DNA of 64,000 nucleotides from Hoylesella loescheii DSM 19665 = JCM 12249 = ATCC 15930 (GCF_000378085.1 NZ_KB899210.1:62001-126000); one strand, 5' to 3'; positions 1-8,771 are shown, counted from the stretch's first letter. Numbers and translations are program-made. Notes: generated by a model from the sequence alone, not told the origin.

Positions 1-1759
1 CCGCCTCGATAAGATAGTGCACCACGGCGTTTGCCCTATGCTGTGCCAAAGTCTTGTTATATTCGGGCGTACCGCGGTAATCGCAGTGCGCACTTAGTTC
101 GATTGTAACGTTGGGGTTTTCGTTAAGAAGCTTCACAAGTTCGTCTAATGCTTGTTTCGATTCAGGTCGCAAGGTGTACTTGTCTAAGTCGTAAAAGATG
201 TTGTCGATGAGTACGGGGGCCGTGATAGAGGCCAATGGGAACTGTAAAACGTATTCGTGCGAAGTTTCCGAAGGCTTCACCACCAGTTCTTCCTTGTGAT
301 TGAGGTAGCCCTTACACGTGGCTAACATCACGTATTCAACGCCTGGTTTCACCACTTGTTTAAACGATCCGTCGGCCAGCACGTTCAGTTTGAGGTTCGT
401 TCCATCGTTTCCCACCATGAAAACCTGTGCTGCGGGCAGTTCGTAGCCCTCTTGTTCGTACACCCATCCTTTAATACTCTGTACTATTTCAGGATATTCG
501 AAAGCGTAGATGTGATCCCATCCGCGTGCGTCACCACGGTTCGACGAGAAAAAGCCACGGTTGTATGGGCCTTCGAAGGTTAGTCCGAAGTCGTCGCCAT
601 TCGAGTTTAGGGGAAATCCTGGGTGCTCTATCGTCCATTGTTGGGCCATGTTTTGCCGTGCCACATACACGTCTAGTCCGCCAAGGCCTATGTGTCCGTC
701 AGACGAGAAGTAAAGGTCGCCATTGGGTCTAAACGTTGGAAAACATTCGTTTCCTGCCGTGTTGATTGCTTCACCTAAGTTTTCCATCTCTCCCAAGCCG
801 TTAGTGGTAAGCCTAATGCGCCATAAGTCTTGCCCGCCTTGTCCTCCTGGCATATCAGAAACAAAGTAAAGCCACTGCCCGTCGGGCGAAACGGCAGGGT
901 GGGCGAAGCTTGAAAGCGTATCTTTCGATATGTCTAGCTTTGTGGCTTTTGCCCACGCGGCATCCGAACGAGCAGAAGTCATCACCTGCGCATAGCGTGG
1001 ATAGTTGGGATCTGTGGTGCATTGGGTGAAGTACATTGTGCGTTGGTCGGGCGAGAAGGTACAAGCCCCCTCGTCGTATTCGGTGTTCAGTCCGCCTTGC
1101 ACGGGTTCGGGCTTGCTCCATTTGCCCTTGTCGTCGCGCTCTGATACGAATATGTCGGCGGGTTTAGCGCCTGTTATGCCGCTTAGCGCATCGCCTTTGG
1201 CCTCGTTTCGGGTAGACGAGAAGTAAAGTTTATTATGGTCGTCGCCGAAGAACATAGGCGAATAGTCGGCCTTATGCGAGTTAAACGCGTCCATGCGTTT
1301 CACGATATAGTGTGAGCCTTCGCTCTTGGTTTGCGCCGCTTGTTGTGCCGATAGCAAACCTTCGCTGGCCAATTTGTTTCCAGGCAGCGAGTCTAGGGCA
1401 CTCTTAAACTGCCTTTCGGCCGCCTTATATGCACCAGTTTTCAGTAGCTGCCTACCCAAAAGCAGGTGTGTGTTGGCATCGGCCATACCGTATCGCAGCA
1501 CGTTTTGGTATGCGCCCACAGCCTTTTGGCTAGCGTTCATCTTATCGTAGCAGAAGGCTAGCTTGGTAGACAGGCGTCCCCTGGCTGCCTTATCCTTGGA
1601 GGGCGTTCGCGTATAGGCTTGCTTAAAATTGTTGGCGGCATCGAAATATTCGCCCAATGCAAGGTTCTTTTCACCCTTTTTGATGTAGGCATCAGCACCA
1701 CATGATGTGGCGACGATGGTTAAAACCATCAGCAGGGCGTTTATGTGGATTGATTTCAT
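1..1759 (-). CDS. porE: PorE-like OmpA-family lipoprotein of the type IX secretion system (5' part; 3' end outside window)
   Basis: The reading frame opens at ATG 1759 and runs off the left edge without a stop, so at least 586 residues are present. The N-terminus is a lipoprotein signal ending in a lipobox (ATSC, Cys at about residue 20). It is followed by TPR-like helices (about 20-120), a WD40/PD40 beta-propeller region with several SPDG/SPMF blades (about 150-400), a carboxypeptidase-regulatory-like fold (about 410-490) and an OmpA C-terminal peptidoglycan-binding domain (FYDLDKYTLRPES, then a HCDYRGTPEYN motif). This order is that of PorE (PG1058) of Porphyromonas gingivalis, a periplasmic component that ties the type IX secretion machine to peptidoglycan. 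Assignment rests on architecture; a paralogous OmpA/PD40 lipoprotein is the alternative. It lies alone on the minus strand, 600 bp beyond the rplU-rpmA operon. Confidence 0.8.
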   Translation of the reverse strand, partial: MKSIHINALLMVLTIVATSCGADAYIKKGEKNLALGEYFDAANNFKQAYTRTPSKDKAARGRLSTKLAFCYDKMNASQKAVGAYQNVLRYGMADANTHLLLGRQLLKTGAYKAAERQFKSALDSLPGNKLASEGLLSAQQAAQTKSEGSHYIVKRMDAFNSHKADYSPMFFGDDHNKLYFSSTRNEAKGDALSGITGAKPADIFVSERDDKGKWSKPEPVQGGLNTEYDEGACTFSPDQRTMYFTQCTTDPNYPRYAQVMTSARSDAAWAKATKLDISKDTLSSFAHPAVSPDGQWLYFVSDMPGGQGGQDLWRIRLTTNGLGEMENLGEAINTAGNECFPTFRPNGDLYFSSDGHIGLGGLDVYVARQNMAQQWTIEHPGFPLNSNGDDFGLTFEGPYNRGFFSSNRGDARGWDHIYAFEYPEIVQSIKGWVYEQEGYELPAAQVFMVGNDGTNLKLNVLADGSFKQVVKPGVEYVMLATCKGYLNHKEELVVKPSETSHEYVLQFPLASITAPVLIDNIFYDLDKYTLRPESKQALDELVKLLNENPNVTIELSAHCDYRGTPEYNKTLAQHRANAVVHYLIEA

Positions 1760-2080
1760 CTTGTTTTTTCGTATGGGGTTGGCGGTTTTCTTATGGTTAA
1801 CCGCTATTGTATTACCAACGTGTTTTTGTGCAGTTTATTGTAAAAGCGTGTTCTATAAATTGCCCAGTAGCTTACAAACTTGCACCAAAACACACCTTCA
1901 TTCTTATTCCGTTTTGGGTACTTTTCTTTCGCGCGCGCGTATATTAATAATGAGTAGCTCTGTTTGGAGGAATCTGCAAAAGCTTTTTAGAGGCATGTTT
2001 CGTCTGTGTCGAATATTGCTTAACGGTAAAACGGCAGCAAGTTAAAAAGCGCTTACCATTAACTTTTTAACCGTCTGGCT

Positions 2081-2190
2081 TGTTCCATCTAACATGGAAC
2101 AGTGCTCCTTCTAACATGGAACAATGTTCCATTTAATCTGGAATAACGTTCCACCTAACATGTAACAGCAGTCCCAACAACATGTAGCAT
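2081..2190. repeat. 22-bp ladder repeat A
   Basis: Units begin at 2095, 2117, 2139, 2161 and 2183, exactly 22 bp apart, each opening TGGAACA, TGGAATA or TGTAACA. The middle of three units carries GTTCCA or a relative. A preceding TGTTCCA at 2081 pairs with the TGGAACA at 2095. The last units decay to TGTAACA and TGTAGCA. The same step and words recur at 16558, 17019, 33222 and (inverted) 48763. Confidence 0.85.
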
Positions 2191-2290
2191 GGCGGGAATT
2201 AAAAAAGCGTTCTTTAATGGATCGTTTATGGGCTTATGGGAAACATGTAGCTCGTTGGTAATTATCGTATTTTACCATCCCTTATAACGC

Positions 2291-2326
2291 AGAAATCCCA
2301 ACCATAAAGTTATGGTTGGGATTCTG
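2291..2326. terminator. Hairpin after rpmA
   Basis: AATCCCAACCATA (2294-2306) pairs with TATGGTTGGGATT (2311-2323) across a 4-nt loop. It lies about 35 bp beyond the rpmA stop. There is no strong T-run on the minus strand, so termination is inferred from position and stem strength. Confidence 0.6.
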
Positions 2327-2359
2327 TTGTTTGTTTGGAATAAGTGTAATTGTTCTTAT

Positions 2360-2623
2360 TTATGCCTCAGCTTCCGGTATTACAGAAACGTAGCTTTTAT
2401 CTTTGCGACTCTTGCGGAAGTTCACAACACCGTCAACAAGCGCGAAGAGCGTATCGTCTTTACCGATGCCCACGTTCTTGCCAGGATTGTGTTTCGTGCC
2501 ACGCTGACGAACGATGATGTTACCAGCAGTAACCTTCTGTCCGCCATAAATCTTAACGCCAAGTCTTTGTGAAGCTGATTCGCGTCCGTTCTTAGAACTA
2601 CCAACACCTTTTTTATGTGCCAT
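2360..2623 (-). CDS. rpmA: 50S ribosomal protein L27
   Basis: 87 residues, the usual bacterial L27 length. It begins [16 protein letters not shown], the conserved L27 N-terminus that reaches the ribosomal peptidyl-transferase centre, and retains the core [18 protein letters not shown]. There is no N-terminal cleavable extension of the kind found in Firmicutes. It is the second gene of a two-gene operon, 18 bp after rplU, the standard bacterial arrangement. Confidence 0.98.
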   Translation of the reverse strand: MAHKKGVGSSKNGRESASQRLGVKIYGGQKVTAGNIIVRQRGTKHNPGKNVGIGKDDTLFALVDGVVNFRKSRKDKSYVSVIPEAEA

Positions 2624-2641
2624 TCTTAATTCCTCCTGCGT

Positions 2642-2959
2642 TTAAGCGATTACTTGTTTAACTTCTACTTGCGTGAACTGAGCGCGGTGACCATTCTTCT
2701 TGCGATAGTCTTTGCGACGTTTCATCTTGAAAACGATGACCTTGTCACCCTTTACAAGTGGGTTCACAACTTCTACTACTACTTTCGCACCTTCAACGGT
2801 GGGTGCGCCAACGGTTACTGCTCCTTCTTTGTCTACAAGCAGAACCTTGTCAAACTCAACAGTTTTGCCGGCTTCCACATCTTTAATGTGGTGAACATAG
2901 AGCTTCATACCCTGTTCAACCTTAAACTGCTGACCGTTAATTTCTACAATTGCGTACAT
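2642..2959 (-). CDS. rplU: 50S ribosomal protein L21
   Basis: 105 residues starting [17 protein letters not shown], a typical L21 start. An in-frame ATG at 3106 would add 49 residues lacking L21 similarity and lies upstream of the predicted promoter, so 2959 is chosen. The C-terminus is basic ([15 protein letters not shown]). L21 binds 23S rRNA in the large subunit. It leads the rplU-rpmA operon, preceded by an ~85-nt leader with a possible hairpin. Confidence 0.97.
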   Translation of the reverse strand: MYAIVEINGQQFKVEQGMKLYVHHIKDVEAGKTVEFDKVLLVDKEGAVTVGAPTVEGAKVVVEVVNPLVKGDKVIVFKMKRRKDYRKKNGHRAQFTQVEVKQVIA

Positions 2960-3042
2960 TATAATGTTTGTAAAACGGTTTTCCGCGAGGCGTTCAGACT
3001 CGTTCCGACACTTTTTTAAGCCTCCACGGACTAAAACAGGTG
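2960..3042 (-). promoter_or_regulatory. rplU 5' leader, candidate ribosomal-protein autoregulatory hairpin
   Basis: Between the -7 box (3043-3050) and the rplU ATG the minus strand reads CCGTGGAGGC, about 26 nt later GCCTCGCGG. The GAGGC/GCCTC and CCG/CGG segments can pair. Leaders of ribosomal protein operons often fold to bind their own product, but no named family was matched here. Confidence 0.4.
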
Positions 3043-3050
3043 CAAAGTTA
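3043..3050 (-). promoter_or_regulatory. -7 promoter box of rplU-rpmA
   Basis: Minus strand TAACTTTG matches the Bacteroidota TAnnTTTG consensus and lies about 85 nt before the rplU start. Confidence 0.65.
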
Positions 3051-3106
3051 CGAAATATATTCGGGTGTTTCATTTTATTGGGATACGGCAATAATAACTT
3101 TAACAC

Positions 3107-3463
3107 TTATTAAGTATTAAAAGGGCGTTGGAGTTAAATGGAGTGGTGACGTTGAGACATGAGGCTTATTCAATAGAATCCACGCTATTGTGCTTTTCCA
3201 TTTAATTCGTTCGTTTTTAATTGCCTTAAACCAGAGGTTTGAGAGGGTAGGGGTATAAGTTCGTGAGAGAGTAGGTTTGATAAGTTCATTGGCTTGTGCG
3301 TTCATGCGTGTTCATAAGGGTGTAAGTTTTAAGCTCGGATGTTCGGCCATAGTCCCTATAAACTTAGTTGTTCACAGGCTTAGAACCTCAACTATTTTAG
3401 GCGAACGTTGCGTTTTCCGAAATTTATTCTATATATTTGCATGCGTAACCAGTAAATACATAG
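3107..3463. other. Intergenic region between divergent rplU and the sensor kinase
   Basis: No supported gene. It contains loosely repeated AAGTT/GAGTTTGATAAGTT-like words around 3240-3330 and the promoter of the downstream kinase operon at 3432-3439. Confidence 0.5.
3432..3439 (+). promoter_or_regulatory. -7 promoter box of the kinase operon
   Basis: TATATTTG matches TAnnTTTG. A weak GTTG sits 21 bp upstream at the -33 position. Transcription would begin near 3445, which rules out the ATG at 3441 (followed by a stop four codons later) as the start of the kinase. Confidence 0.6.
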
Positions 3464-3532
3464 GCTATCAATTCGCTTTTCCAACATCGACGCATCGCGT
3501 TTCTCATCAGGCTTACTTTCGTTGGCCTTTGG

Positions 3533-6500
3533 GTGTTGGGCCTCTTTGCTTGCAGTGATAAGAACGCTGACGAGGCAGACAGGCTCAACGGTAAAGCGTA
3601 CGCCTTTCACTATCGCAGCCTCGATTCTACTGCCGTGTATGCCCAACGCGCATTGGATGTGTCGGAAGATTATGCCGACGGACGGGCTGAAGCGTTGAAC
3701 AACTTGGCTTTTGTGCACATTTCTAAGATGGAATTTGAAAAGGCTTCGAAGCTACTTAACGATGTGCAGAATATCACCGACAACCAAGTGGAACTGCTCG
3801 TGGCTGATGTGCAGATGATGAGACTTTGCCAAAGACAGTCGCGTAACAAGGATTTCTACAACTATCGTGAAAGTGCCTTACGCCGACTAAAGCGTATAAA
3901 GGAAGAAGCCCATAACCTTTCGCCACGTCTGCGCAAACGAATGATATACGCCGAAACCGAACTTTATATCGTGGCTTCGGTGTATTTCTACTACATTGGC
4001 TTACCCGAAAGAGCGGTAATAGAACAAGAAAACATCGAACCTAACGGCGATATACAGCAAGATACGGCACAATGGTTGAGCTATATGTATAATGTGGGTG
4101 CGGGTGGACTAATCTCTGCGCCTACCAAAGAGGCCATCTGCCAGCAGGAATTTGAATTTTTGTTCCGCTGTTATGGGCTGGCCATGCAAAGCAATTACTC
4201 TTATTGGGAGGCCAACTCGCTGCAAGCCATAAGCGAACACTTGATAGACAAACGCCAAAGACGACAATTGGTGCGTGACAACACAACGGCCATCACCATA
4301 CTTAACACCGACGAGATGCCCGACAGCTTGCTGGCTGGCAACTTGGCGCAAAGGGCATTAGTGATTTTCTCTAGCTATGGCGATGTTTACCAAACTGCAG
4401 GTGCTTATCGTACGCTCGCCTCTTGCTACTGGGCACTTAGAGATTACAAGTCGGCCCTTTTCTGTTTGCAAAACGCCTTACACCGTAACCCTGTCATCAA
4501 GAAGGCTCCCGACCTGGTATCGTCTATCTGCGAACAACTCAGTTTGGTGTATTCGGCCATGAACGTGAAAAGCCAAAGCGACGTGAACCGCAACGTCTAC
4601 CTCGACATACAACGCCAAACCCGACAAGACAAGCAGCAAGAGGCACGTGCCGAACAGCTGGAAAATTCGTCGAAACAGCTAAACATGATGCTAGTGTATG
4701 TGGGCGTGGCCATCTTGGTGGTGATACTCTTGCTATACCTCTTTAATTCTATGCGCGCGAGGCAGGCTGCAAAATATTCGCCCGAAAAGATGCTCGAACC
4801 CCTTCGGCAATGGGAGAAGACGAACGCAAGGCACGTGGAAGAACAGAACGATCGATATGAAGAATTGCATGAGGAGCAGGAAATTGGTAAGCGGCATGTG
4901 GTGCTGAACAAGAAAAAAAATATCGAACAGCGCGCCAAGGTGTCGTTGGTAAACTCGGTTGCGCCCTTTATCGACAGGATGCGCCACGAAATTCACCGCC
5001 TAAACGCAGTGGAAGAACCCGAAGAAATTAGGCAAGAGCGACTGGACTATGTAAAGGAACTTACCGATAAGATAAAAGAATACAACGCCATTCTTACCCA
5101 ATGGATACAGATGAGACAAGGAGAGCTGAGCCTGCACGTTGAAAGCGTGGCTCTGCAACCCCTCTTCGACATCGTTGGGAAAAGTAGAATGGGATTTGAA
5201 CGCAAAGGGGTGAGTCTTGTGGTGAAACCTACCACCGAGGTGGTGAAGGCCGACCGCACGCTAACGCTCTTTATGATTAACACGCTGATAGATAATGCGC
5301 GTAAGTTTACAGAAGCGAACGATAGCGTTACACTTAGTGCACGAGTGGTTGAAGAAGGCTATGTGGATATTGTTATTGCAGATACTGGCGTGGGAATGAC
5401 CGAGGAAGAGCGGGCACACTTGTTCGAACGCAAGGTTATCAATTCTTCTTCGGTAGACGTGCAAACATCGCATGGCTTCGGGTTGCTCAACTGCAAGGGT
5501 ATCATCGACAAGTATAAGAAGGTAAGTAAGATATTTAACGGCTGCTCTATCTCGGTAGAAAGTGAGAAGGGTAGGGGCAGCGTGTTTAGCTTTAGACTGC
5601 CAAGGGTGGTTCGCGCATTGCTCGCAGTGGTGGCGATGGGGGCATGTTTGGAGGCGCAAGCCACGGCTACAACCGACAGCGGACACGGCAATCGCAGCAA
5701 AATTCTCGACCGTATATCGGGCAACACCCTTGAAGGTAAGCTGCTTAAACGTGCCAATGCATACGCCGACAGTGCTTATTTCGCCAATGTTAATGGTCGC
5801 TACGCCAAGGCCTTGCAGTATGCGGATAGCTGTATAGGCAAACTTAACGCCGTATATAGCCAGAGAAACCCACAAGGAAAAGACCTTATGGTGCTTTACT
5901 CGCAATCGGTGGATAAGCCAGCAGAAATACAGTGGTTTAACGATGGACTGAAAACCAACTTCAGTATCATACTCGACATACGTAACGAGAGTGCCATTGC
6001 CGCGTTGGCTTTGCACCAGTGGGAACTGTATCGCTATAACAACGAGGTGTATACAAGGCTCTTTAAGGCGCGCTCGGCGGATAATACGCTCGATGCTTAC
6101 GTGGTGGGCATGCAGCAGTCGAAGGCCAATAAAACCATTAGTATCGTTGTGCTCATCTTGCTCTTGTTGCTTATCATTCCCGCTTATTACGTGCTATTCT
6201 ATCGCCATTATGTAGCCTACCGCATCTATGTGGAAAGGGTTGAAGATATAAATAAGGTGTTGATGAACACCGATGAAGCGCAAGCCAAGCTCGATGCCAT
6301 AGCGCGCATCATCAAGTCGATAGATAGACATGGTGGCGAAACGGTGCAATTCAATTCGCTTAACGAAGTGGTGAGCCAGATAAGCGAGGTGTTACAGAAG
6401 AGCGTAGCGATGGAAAAGGCCCGAGAAGAGAATATTGAGATGGCCGAAGACGAACTTCATCGCGTGGAAATAGAGAACGACAAGCTGCACGTTAACAACA

Positions 6501-7087
6501 GCGTGTTGGACAACTGCCTTAGTGCGCTGAAGCACGAAACGATGTATTACCCCTCGCGCATTAGGCAACTGATTGAGAATGGCGGTGAAGACCTGCACGA
6601 TATGAACGAGTTGGTGGACTATTATAAGGAACTTTACATGCTATTGAGCGCCCAAGCGATGCGTCTTGTCGAAGACTTGCGCTACCAATGCAGGCCTGTG
6701 CCGCTGGAAAAGCTACTCGGTGCCTTACCCCACATCAACAAAGCGGAAGGCGAAGGGTGGTATATACTTGGCGACGAAGACCTCTTGACCTACCTGTTTG
6801 ATATCCTCGCCCGACTCTTCGAAGGGCGTCCGGTTGTACTTACGGCCAAAGACAAGGGGGCACGATACGTGGTAATCGACCTCGAATTGCCTAATATCGT
6901 GTACACCGATGAGCAGTGTAGGGATCTGTTTACACCCACAACGCCCAACTTGCAGTTCTATCTGTGTAGGCAAATCGTGCGCGATACGGGCGAGTTTGCC
7001 AACGCCAGGGGGTGCGGCGTGTTTGCATTTAATATCGAAAACAAAACACATATCGAGATAACCCTGCCTAAAACAATGCAGGCATAA
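3533..7087 (+). CDS. Two-module membrane sensor histidine kinase (DUF5112/DUF5113-type)
   Basis: 1184 residues from GTG 3533. Residues 1-380 are TPR-like helices expected in the periplasm, matching what I recall of DUF5112; TM about 386-405. Then a coiled coil, a phospho-acceptor-type helix (RMRHEIHRL, H485), and an ATPase domain with N-box (NTLIDNARKF, 583-592), G1 (ADTGVGM, 616-622) and G2 (GFGLLNCKG, 648-656). Residues 692-710 look like a second signal or TM segment, followed by a ~155-residue loop, TM about 869-890, a coiled coil and a second helix with LKHETMYYPSRI (H1001), typical of DUF5113. The final ATPase-like region lacks clear N and G boxes. The start is uncertain: no ATG is available and the hydrophobic lipoprotein-like N-terminus (ending LFAC) extends in frame back to a stop at 3461. 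A response regulator follows 29 bp later. Confidence 0.85.
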   Translation: MLGLFACSDKNADEADRLNGKAYAFHYRSLDSTAVYAQRALDVSEDYADGRAEALNNLAFVHISKMEFEKASKLLNDVQNITDNQVELLVADVQMMRLCQRQSRNKDFYNYRESALRRLKRIKEEAHNLSPRLRKRMIYAETELYIVASVYFYYIGLPERAVIEQENIEPNGDIQQDTAQWLSYMYNVGAGGLISAPTKEAICQQEFEFLFRCYGLAMQSNYSYWEANSLQAISEHLIDKRQRRQLVRDNTTAITILNTDEMPDSLLAGNLAQRALVIFSSYGDVYQTAGAYRTLASCYWALRDYKSALFCLQNALHRNPVIKKAPDLVSSICEQLSLVYSAMNVKSQSDVNRNVYLDIQRQTRQDKQQEARAEQLENSSKQLNMMLVYVGVAILVVILLLYLFNSMRARQAAKYSPEKMLEPLRQWEKTNARHVEEQNDRYEELHEEQEIGKRHVVLNKKKNIEQRAKVSLVNSVAPFIDRMRHEIHRLNAVEEPEEIRQERLDYVKELTDKIKEYNAILTQWIQMRQGELSLHVESVALQPLFDIVGKSRMGFERKGVSLVVKPTTEVVKADRTLTLFMINTLIDNARKFTEANDSVTLSARVVEEGYVDIVIADTGVGMTEEERAHLFERKVINSSSVDVQTSHGFGLLNCKGIIDKYKKVSKIFNGCSISVESEKGRGSVFSFRLPRVVRALLAVVAMGACLEAQATATTDSGHGNRSKILDRISGNTLEGKLLKRANAYADSAYFANVNGRYAKALQYADSCIGKLNAVYSQRNPQGKDLMVLYSQSVDKPAEIQWFNDGLKTNFSIILDIRNESAIAALALHQWELYRYNNEVYTRLFKARSADNTLDAYVVGMQQSKANKTISIVVLILLLLLIIPAYYVLFYRHYVAYRIYVERVEDINKVLMNTDEAQAKLDAIARIIKSIDRHGGETVQFNSLNEVVSQISEVLQKSVAMEKAREENIEMAEDELHRVEIENDKLHVNNSVLDNCLSALKHETMYYPSRIRQLIENGGEDLHDMNELVDYYKELYMLLSAQAMRLVEDLRYQCRPVPLEKLLGALPHINKAEGEGWYILGDEDLLTYLFDILARLFEGRPVVLTAKDKGARYVVIDLELPNIVYTDEQCRDLFTPTTPNLQFYLCRQIVRDTGEFANARGCGVFAFNIENKTHIEITLPKTMQA

Positions 7088-7116
7088 ACACTAGACACTA
7101 AACAACCACAAAAGAT

Positions 7117-7842
7117 ATGGACAAATTTAAAGTGATAATCGTTGAGGACGTGCCCTTAGAACTGAAGGGAACTGAAGGCATATTTAGGAACGAGATACCC
7201 GAGGCTACCATCATCGGGACGGCCGATAATGAGCCAACGTATTGGAAACTGCTGAAACAGGAGTTGCCTGATTTGGTGCTGTTAGACCTTGGTTTGGGTG
7301 GTTCCACTACCATTGGCGTAGAAATTTGCAGACATACCAAGGAGCAGTTTCCCAAAGTGAAGGTACTTATATTCACAGGCGAAATACTCAATGAGAAGCT
7401 GTGGCTCGACGTTCTTGATGCAGGCTGCGATGGGATTATACTCAAAAGCGGCGAATTGCTTACACGGGGCGATGTGGCCAGTGTGATGAATGGCAAGCGA
7501 TTGGTATTTAATCAGCCCATCCTCGAAAAAATCGTGGAGAAGTTTAAACGTGTGGTGAGTAACCAGATATTTAGGCAAGAAGCTTTCATCACTTACGAGA
7601 TAGACGAGTATGACGAGCGTTTCTTGCGTCATTTGGCGCTAGGCTATACCAAGGAGCAAATAACCAACTTGCGGGGAATGCCCTTTGGCGTGAAGAGTTT
7701 GGAGAAAAGGCAGAACGAATTGGTAAATAAGCTATTCCCTAACGGTAACGGTGGGATGGGCGTAAATGCTACACGGCTCGTAGTAAGGGCCATCGAGCTG
7801 CACATTCTCGACATAGACAACCTTGTTCCAGACAATGACTAA
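7117..7842 (+). CDS. Response regulator paired with the upstream kinase
   Basis: 241 residues. The N-terminal receiver domain has the acidic pair E10-D11, phospho-acceptor D57 (LVLLDLGLG), T87 (IFTG) and K110 (GIILKSGE), all expected positions. The C-terminal ~110 residues are helical with a probable DNA-binding helix-turn-helix (LALGYTKEQITNL, then a basic helix), resembling LuxR-type output but too divergent to name. It is 29 bp downstream of the kinase and overlaps the next gene by 8 bp, so it is very likely the cognate regulator. Targets are unknown. Confidence 0.85.
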   Translation: MDKFKVIIVEDVPLELKGTEGIFRNEIPEATIIGTADNEPTYWKLLKQELPDLVLLDLGLGGSTTIGVEICRHTKEQFPKVKVLIFTGEILNEKLWLDVLDAGCDGIILKSGELLTRGDVASVMNGKRLVFNQPILEKIVEKFKRVVSNQIFRQEAFITYEIDEYDERFLRHLALGYTKEQITNLRGMPFGVKSLEKRQNELVNKLFPNGNGGMGVNATRLVVRAIELHILDIDNLVPDND

Positions 7843-8473
7843 ACACAAGTCTGTTTATCATCGGCGAACAGGAAAGTACATTGCACGCCTCGCTTTGGTG
7901 TTAGGCGTTTTCCAGTTGATTGCCGTGTTGGGTTCATGGATATTCAAAGCCGTGAGCCCCGAGTTGCCTATACGTTCGCTTTTGAGTGCCGAAGGCATCA
8001 GGTGGATGGTGGGAAGCATCGGCGACAATCTTGCAGGGCGTGGCTTAGTGTGGCTTCTTTTGGGTAGTATGGCCTTTGGCTCGGTGAAGTTTTGTGGTAT
8101 TCTCGATGTGCCGCGCAAATCGAAAGCCATGTCTTTTTGGGATCGTTTCGGGGTGATGGTTGCCTTGGCTGAGCTTCTGGTGATTGTGGTGTTGACCCTT
8201 TTGCTCACCGTTTTGCCCCACGCCGTTTTGCTTGGGGTGACGGGCAACCTATATCCCAGCAGCTTTTCAAAAAGCTTTTTCTTCATCGTTTGTCTGTCGG
8301 TGTGCTTTATCAGTGTGTCGTTCGGGGTGGTTAGTTCGCGTTTGCGTTCGCTCGAAGAAGTGTGCGATTGTCTTGTTGCAGGTATTTCCTACACGCTTCC
8401 GCTATGGCTTATCTATGTCTTGGCCATCGAACTTTATGCCTCTTTGCAGTTCATTTTCGTGCTATCGTATTGA
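7835..8473 (+). CDS. AbgT-like multi-pass membrane protein, short form
   Basis: 212 residues from ATG 7835, which overlaps the regulator stop by 8 bp; an earlier start at 7823 adds four residues. About five hydrophobic segments. The part RSLLSAEGIRWM followed by a NLAG motif resembles the LLSVEGLHWFLPN segment of AbgT (p-aminobenzoyl-glutamate transporter) proteins, and the C-terminal half resembles another conserved AbgT stretch. AbgT proteins are about 500 residues, so this is a condensed relative or a dedicated membrane partner of the two-component system rather than a proven transporter. Co-translation with the regulator suggests a shared role. Confidence 0.6.
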   Translation: MTKHKSVYHRRTGKYIARLALVLGVFQLIAVLGSWIFKAVSPELPIRSLLSAEGIRWMVGSIGDNLAGRGLVWLLLGSMAFGSVKFCGILDVPRKSKAMSFWDRFGVMVALAELLVIVVLTLLLTVLPHAVLLGVTGNLYPSSFSKSFFFIVCLSVCFISVSFGVVSSRLRSLEEVCDCLVAGISYTLPLWLIYVLAIELYASLQFIFVLSY

Positions 8474-8503
8474 TATCGTAGAGCACGAAAAGCCGCATCA
8501 AAC

Positions 8504-8640
8504 ATAGCAAAGCGCTTAATCAAGTATGGATAAATGCCTCATCAGGCATGGTTAAATGTCTCTTCAAGCATGGCAAAGTGTGTAAACTGCATGCCGAAGT
8601 GTATAAGCAGCATGGAACAAACCCTCACAGCGCACCTCAA
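8504..8640. repeat. Phased repeat F (22/21-bp step)
   Basis: ATAGCAAA or ATGGNNAAA-type units begin at 8504, 8526, 8548, 8570, 8591 and 8612, spaced 22, 22, 22, 21 and 21 bp. Shared words are ATGG, AAATG or AAGTG, and an AGC/GGC end. The unit sequence differs from the TGGAACA ladders but the step is the same, and the last unit begins ATGGAACA. Confidence 0.7.
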
Positions 8641-8763
8641 ACGCCACTATTTGTCAGGCATTAAACGGCCTTTTTGCCCATCTTATTCCTTTAATAGAAC
8701 AATGTTGGAGCGTTTTTTGGCGTATTTTAGCTGTTTTTGTTTTACCGAATGAGAAAAATATTG

Positions 8764-8771
8764 TAACTTAG
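8764..8771 (+). promoter_or_regulatory. Candidate -7 box of gyrA
   Basis: TAACTTAG, one mismatch to TAnnTTTG, about 85 nt before the gyrA ATG. Confidence 0.4.

Larger units (their letters stand above)
1760..2359. other. 600-bp intergenic region holding a terminator and a 22-bp ladder repeat
   Basis: No convincing gene. It contains the rplU-rpmA terminator hairpin (2291-2324), the 22-bp ladder (2081-2190) and the upstream region of the porE-like gene. I found no clear TAnnTTTG box for porE. Confidence 0.6.

Noticed and set aside
2081..2190. Ladder repeats considered as a CRISPR array
   Set aside because: Units are 22 bp in total without separate unique spacers, half-sites are palindromic, and no cas gene is in the window.
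3441..3455. ATG at 3441 as the start of the kinase
   Set aside because: In another frame, and a stop comes after four codons.
5261..6016. 251-codon minus-strand frame inside the kinase gene
   Set aside because: Antisense to a supported gene; no family or start signal.
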